Source: Eggerthellaceae bacterium
GTDB taxonomy: Bacteria; Actinomycetota; Coriobacteriia; Coriobacteriales; Eggerthellaceae
Length of the DNA stretch: 6,758 nt
NCBI GenBank assembly: GCA_900753095.1
Contig: CAADXT010000066.1
Span: forward strand, 1 to 6,758
Direction: 5' to 3'
Shown here: one piece after another, positions 5,152 through 6,758 of the stretch
How the letters are laid out: each line of letters opens with the position of its first letter
How positions within the stretch are numbered: position 1 is the first letter of the stretch
The notes under the pieces: generated by a model
Told to the model about the DNA's origin: nothing
Databases searched by the model: none
The model's input: the letters and a program-made list of their open reading frames with translations, nothing else
Position numbers and translations under genes: made by a program

Positions 5152-6687
5152 CTACTTCGCGTAATCTACAGCGCGCGTTTCGCGAATTACCACAACCTTA
5201 ACTTGGCCAGGATACTTCGTCTCGCTTTGGATTTGATGGGCGATATCATGGGCGAGCACGGTAGCGTGAGCCTCGTCAACCTTTTCGGGGGTAACGATAA
5301 CGCGCACTTCGCGTCCTGCCTGGATTGCATGAGTGCGCTCAACACCAGGATAGGAGTTGGCAATCTCTTCCAGCTTTTCCAAACGCTTGATGTAAGACTC
5401 GATGTTTTCCTTGCGTGCGCCAGGTCGTGCAGCGGAAACCGCATCGGCGGCCTGAACCAAAACATCGATCACGCTGTTGGGCTCAACATCGTTGTGGTGC
5501 GCCTCGATGGCATGAACGATCATGGGGTCTTCCCCGTAACGGCGGGCAAGGTCGGCGCCGATTACCGCATGAGAGCCCTCGATCTCGTGGTCTACTGCCT
5601 TGCCGATGTCGTGGAGCAAACCCGCACGCTTGGCAGGCACAGGATCAAGACCGAGCTCGGAAGCCATCATACCGCACAGATAGGCAACCTCAAGAGAATG
5701 GTTCAGCACGTTTTGACCATAAGAGGTGCGGTAGCGCAAGCGGCCAAGGATCTTCTCCAATTCAGGGTTCAGATCATGGATGCCGGTATCGAACGTGGCC
5801 TGCGAAGCGGCCTCCTTGATCTGCTGGTTAACGTACTTCTCCGCCTTATGGAACATCTCCTCGATGCGTGCCGGATGAATACGGCCATCGCTGATGAGGT
5901 TCTGCATGGTCACGCTTGCGATTTCACGGCGAACCGGGTCATGAGTGGAAACCGTAACGCATTCGGGCGTGTCGTCGATGATAAGGTTGGTGCCCGTAAT
6001 CTGCTCAAAGGAGCGGATGTTGCGTCCTTCTCGGCCGATGATGCGGCCCTTCAGATCATCGGAGGGGATATGGATAGTGGAAACGGTGATCTGGGAGGTA
6101 TGGTCGGCAGCCAGGCGCTGGATGGCAACGCTCAAAATCTCACGAGCCTTCTTGTCGGCCTCAGCGCGCGTACGCGTCTCAGAATCGCGGATGATGGCAG
6201 CCGATTCGTGGATGCACTCCTCTTTCAAGCCATCGAGCAACTCGGTTTTCGCCTCTTCGGCGGTAAGGCCCGCAACCTGCTCAAGTCGGGTTGCGACTTC
6301 AGCCTCTGCGCGTTCGATGTCCTTTGCACGACGGTCGACCTGGCCCTGCAAGGACGAGATCTGATGCTCGCGATGATCAAGCGCCTCCGTGCGCTTATCG
6401 AGACTCTGCTCACGCTGGTTAAGATGGTTTTCCGTGGAGCGAACCGCCTTCATGCGCTCTTTGCTTTCGCGCTCAGCATCTTGCTTCATCTTAAGAACTT
6501 CGTCTTTAGCCTCTACTAGAGCTTCGCGTTTCAGGCTTTCAGCCTCACGCTGCGCATCGGCAAGCGTGTTCTGAGCCTCAAGAGCCGTGGCATCATTGCG
6601 CTCTTTGAGCACCTTCTGCATCAGAAAATAACCGATCAAAAAGCCAACAACAATCGCTACCACAGCGGCGATTATGATTTCGACCAT
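5152..6687 (-). CDS. rny: Ribonuclease Y, membrane-anchored endoribonuclease
   Basis: RNase Y begins bulk mRNA decay and processes selected transcripts at the membrane. From the chosen start (511 residues, close to the family's ~515-520) it has an N-terminal membrane anchor (about 2-24, VEIIIAAVVAIVVGFLIGYFL), a long charged coiled coil (about 25-190), and a KH domain with GRIIGREGRNIR (214-225) preceded by STIHIPSDDLK. The HD domain has metal-binding His330 (NHSLEVAYLCGMM), His359-Asp360 (LLHDIGKAVDHE) and Asp415 (QAADAVSAARPGARKE). The ATG at 6687 is preferred over the in-frame ATG at 6702, because AAAGGGAG lies 4 nt before 6687, whereas 6702 has no Shine-Dalgarno sequence and would put Lys-Gly-Ser-Tyr ahead of the anchor. 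Next downstream come the terminator-like hairpin and the GHKL gene. In Bacillus rny is likewise close to spoVS and miaB. Confidence 0.97.
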   Translation of the reverse strand: MVEIIIAAVVAIVVGFLIGYFLMQKVLKERNDATALEAQNTLADAQREAESLKREALVEAKDEVLKMKQDAERESKERMKAVRSTENHLNQREQSLDKRTEALDHREHQISSLQGQVDRRAKDIERAEAEVATRLEQVAGLTAEEAKTELLDGLKEECIHESAAIIRDSETRTRAEADKKAREILSVAIQRLAADHTSQITVSTIHIPSDDLKGRIIGREGRNIRSFEQITGTNLIIDDTPECVTVSTHDPVRREIASVTMQNLISDGRIHPARIEEMFHKAEKYVNQQIKEAASQATFDTGIHDLNPELEKILGRLRYRTSYGQNVLNHSLEVAYLCGMMASELGLDPVPAKRAGLLHDIGKAVDHEIEGSHAVIGADLARRYGEDPMIVHAIEAHHNDVEPNSVIDVLVQAADAVSAARPGARKENIESYIKRLEKLEEIANSYPGVERTHAIQAGREVRVIVTPEKVDEAHATVLAHDIAHQIQSETKYPGQVKVVVIRETRAVDYAK

Positions 6688-6691
6688 GTAA

Positions 6692-6699
6692 CTCCCTTT
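6692..6699 (-). promoter_or_regulatory. Ribosome binding site that decides the rny start
   Basis: The minus strand reads AAAGGGAG followed by TTAC and ATG at 6687. This is the only purine-rich Shine-Dalgarno match near the two candidate starts. It lies inside the first codons of the longer frame that begins at 6702, which argues against the longer start. Confidence 0.7.
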
Positions 6700-6727
6700 C
6701 ATTCATGCTGCGTTTAACGAGAAAGGC

Positions 6728-6749
6728 AAAAAGGGCAATAAAAATGCCC
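6728..6749 (-). terminator. Intrinsic terminator of the gene upstream of rny
   Basis: In the minus-strand sense GGGCA (6749-6745) pairs with TGCCC (6737-6733) across a 7-nt AT-only loop, followed by TTTTT (6732-6728). The stem is only 5 bp, so strength is modest. It probably ends transcription of the unseen gene to the right; in many relatives that position is near recA, but nothing here shows it. Between this element and the rny ribosome binding site there are about 28 nt, too few for a full promoter, so an rny promoter must overlap the terminator, lie beyond the window edge or depend on read-through. Confidence 0.6.
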
Positions 6750-6758
6750 TGGTATACC

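Noticed and set aside
4557..5201. 214-codon plus-strand frame opposite the GHKL ATPase, with other overlapping frames at 4622-5068 and 4300-4953
   Set aside because: Composition is rich in Ser/Arg with no motifs, while the minus-strand frame has all GHKL motifs in order.
5143..6519. 458-codon open frame on the plus strand opposite rny
   Set aside because: It is fully antisense to a well-supported RNase Y gene, shows no recognisable domain, and is the type of long mirror frame produced by codon bias in a conserved gene.
6751..6758. GGTATACC palindrome at the right edge
   Set aside because: It is a perfect 8-bp palindrome, but too short and cut off by the window edge to call an operator or promoter element.

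Overview
The window looks like a chromosomal core region from a moderate-GC Gram-positive bacterium. Every credible gene lies on the minus strand. The pairing of RNase Y, SpoVS, MiaB and MiaA with DapF and HflX, plus the protein sequences themselves, suggests class Coriobacteriia (Eggerthella/Slackia-type Actinomycetota). This is an inference from gene order and general sequence character, and I cannot name a genus. I see no mobile elements, phage genes, CRISPR arrays, tRNAs or rRNAs.

Layout in the direction of transcription, from the right end to the left. An intrinsic terminator of an unseen upstream gene lies at 6749-6728. Next is rny (RNase Y, 6687-5152). A strong GC-rich hairpin with a T-rich tail (5136-5108) sits between the rny stop and the next start codon. 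Then comes an uncharacterised soluble GHKL-family ATPase (5107-4022). A 176-bp intergenic region carries a plausible promoter and short repeats. It is followed by a tight cluster: a spoVS-family gene (3845-3492), miaB (3483-2041), miaA (2044-1106), dapF (1065-148) and the first 47 codons of hflX (141-1, running off the window). Spacings in this cluster are 8 nt, a 4-nt overlap, 40 nt and 6 nt, so it reads as one operon.

Functionally, RNase Y starts mRNA decay at the membrane. MiaA and MiaB act in sequence on A37 of tRNAs that read UNN codons. DapF makes meso-diaminopimelate for lysine and peptidoglycan. HflX is a ribosome-associated GTPase. SpoVS is a small regulator-like protein found in many non-sporulating bacteria.

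Most of the window is ordinary housekeeping DNA. Three things deserve a second look. (1) The GHKL ATPase sits between rny and spoVS, the place held by the phosphodiesterase gene ymdB in Bacillus; it has no kinase dimerisation domain and has a possible helix-turn-helix. (2) The hairpin before it has terminator form but also lies exactly between a strong Shine-Dalgarno sequence and the start codon. (3) The 7-mer AAACGCA (minus-strand sense) occurs four times, always in gene leaders, and is part of a 15/17 match shared by the rny and spoVS leaders.
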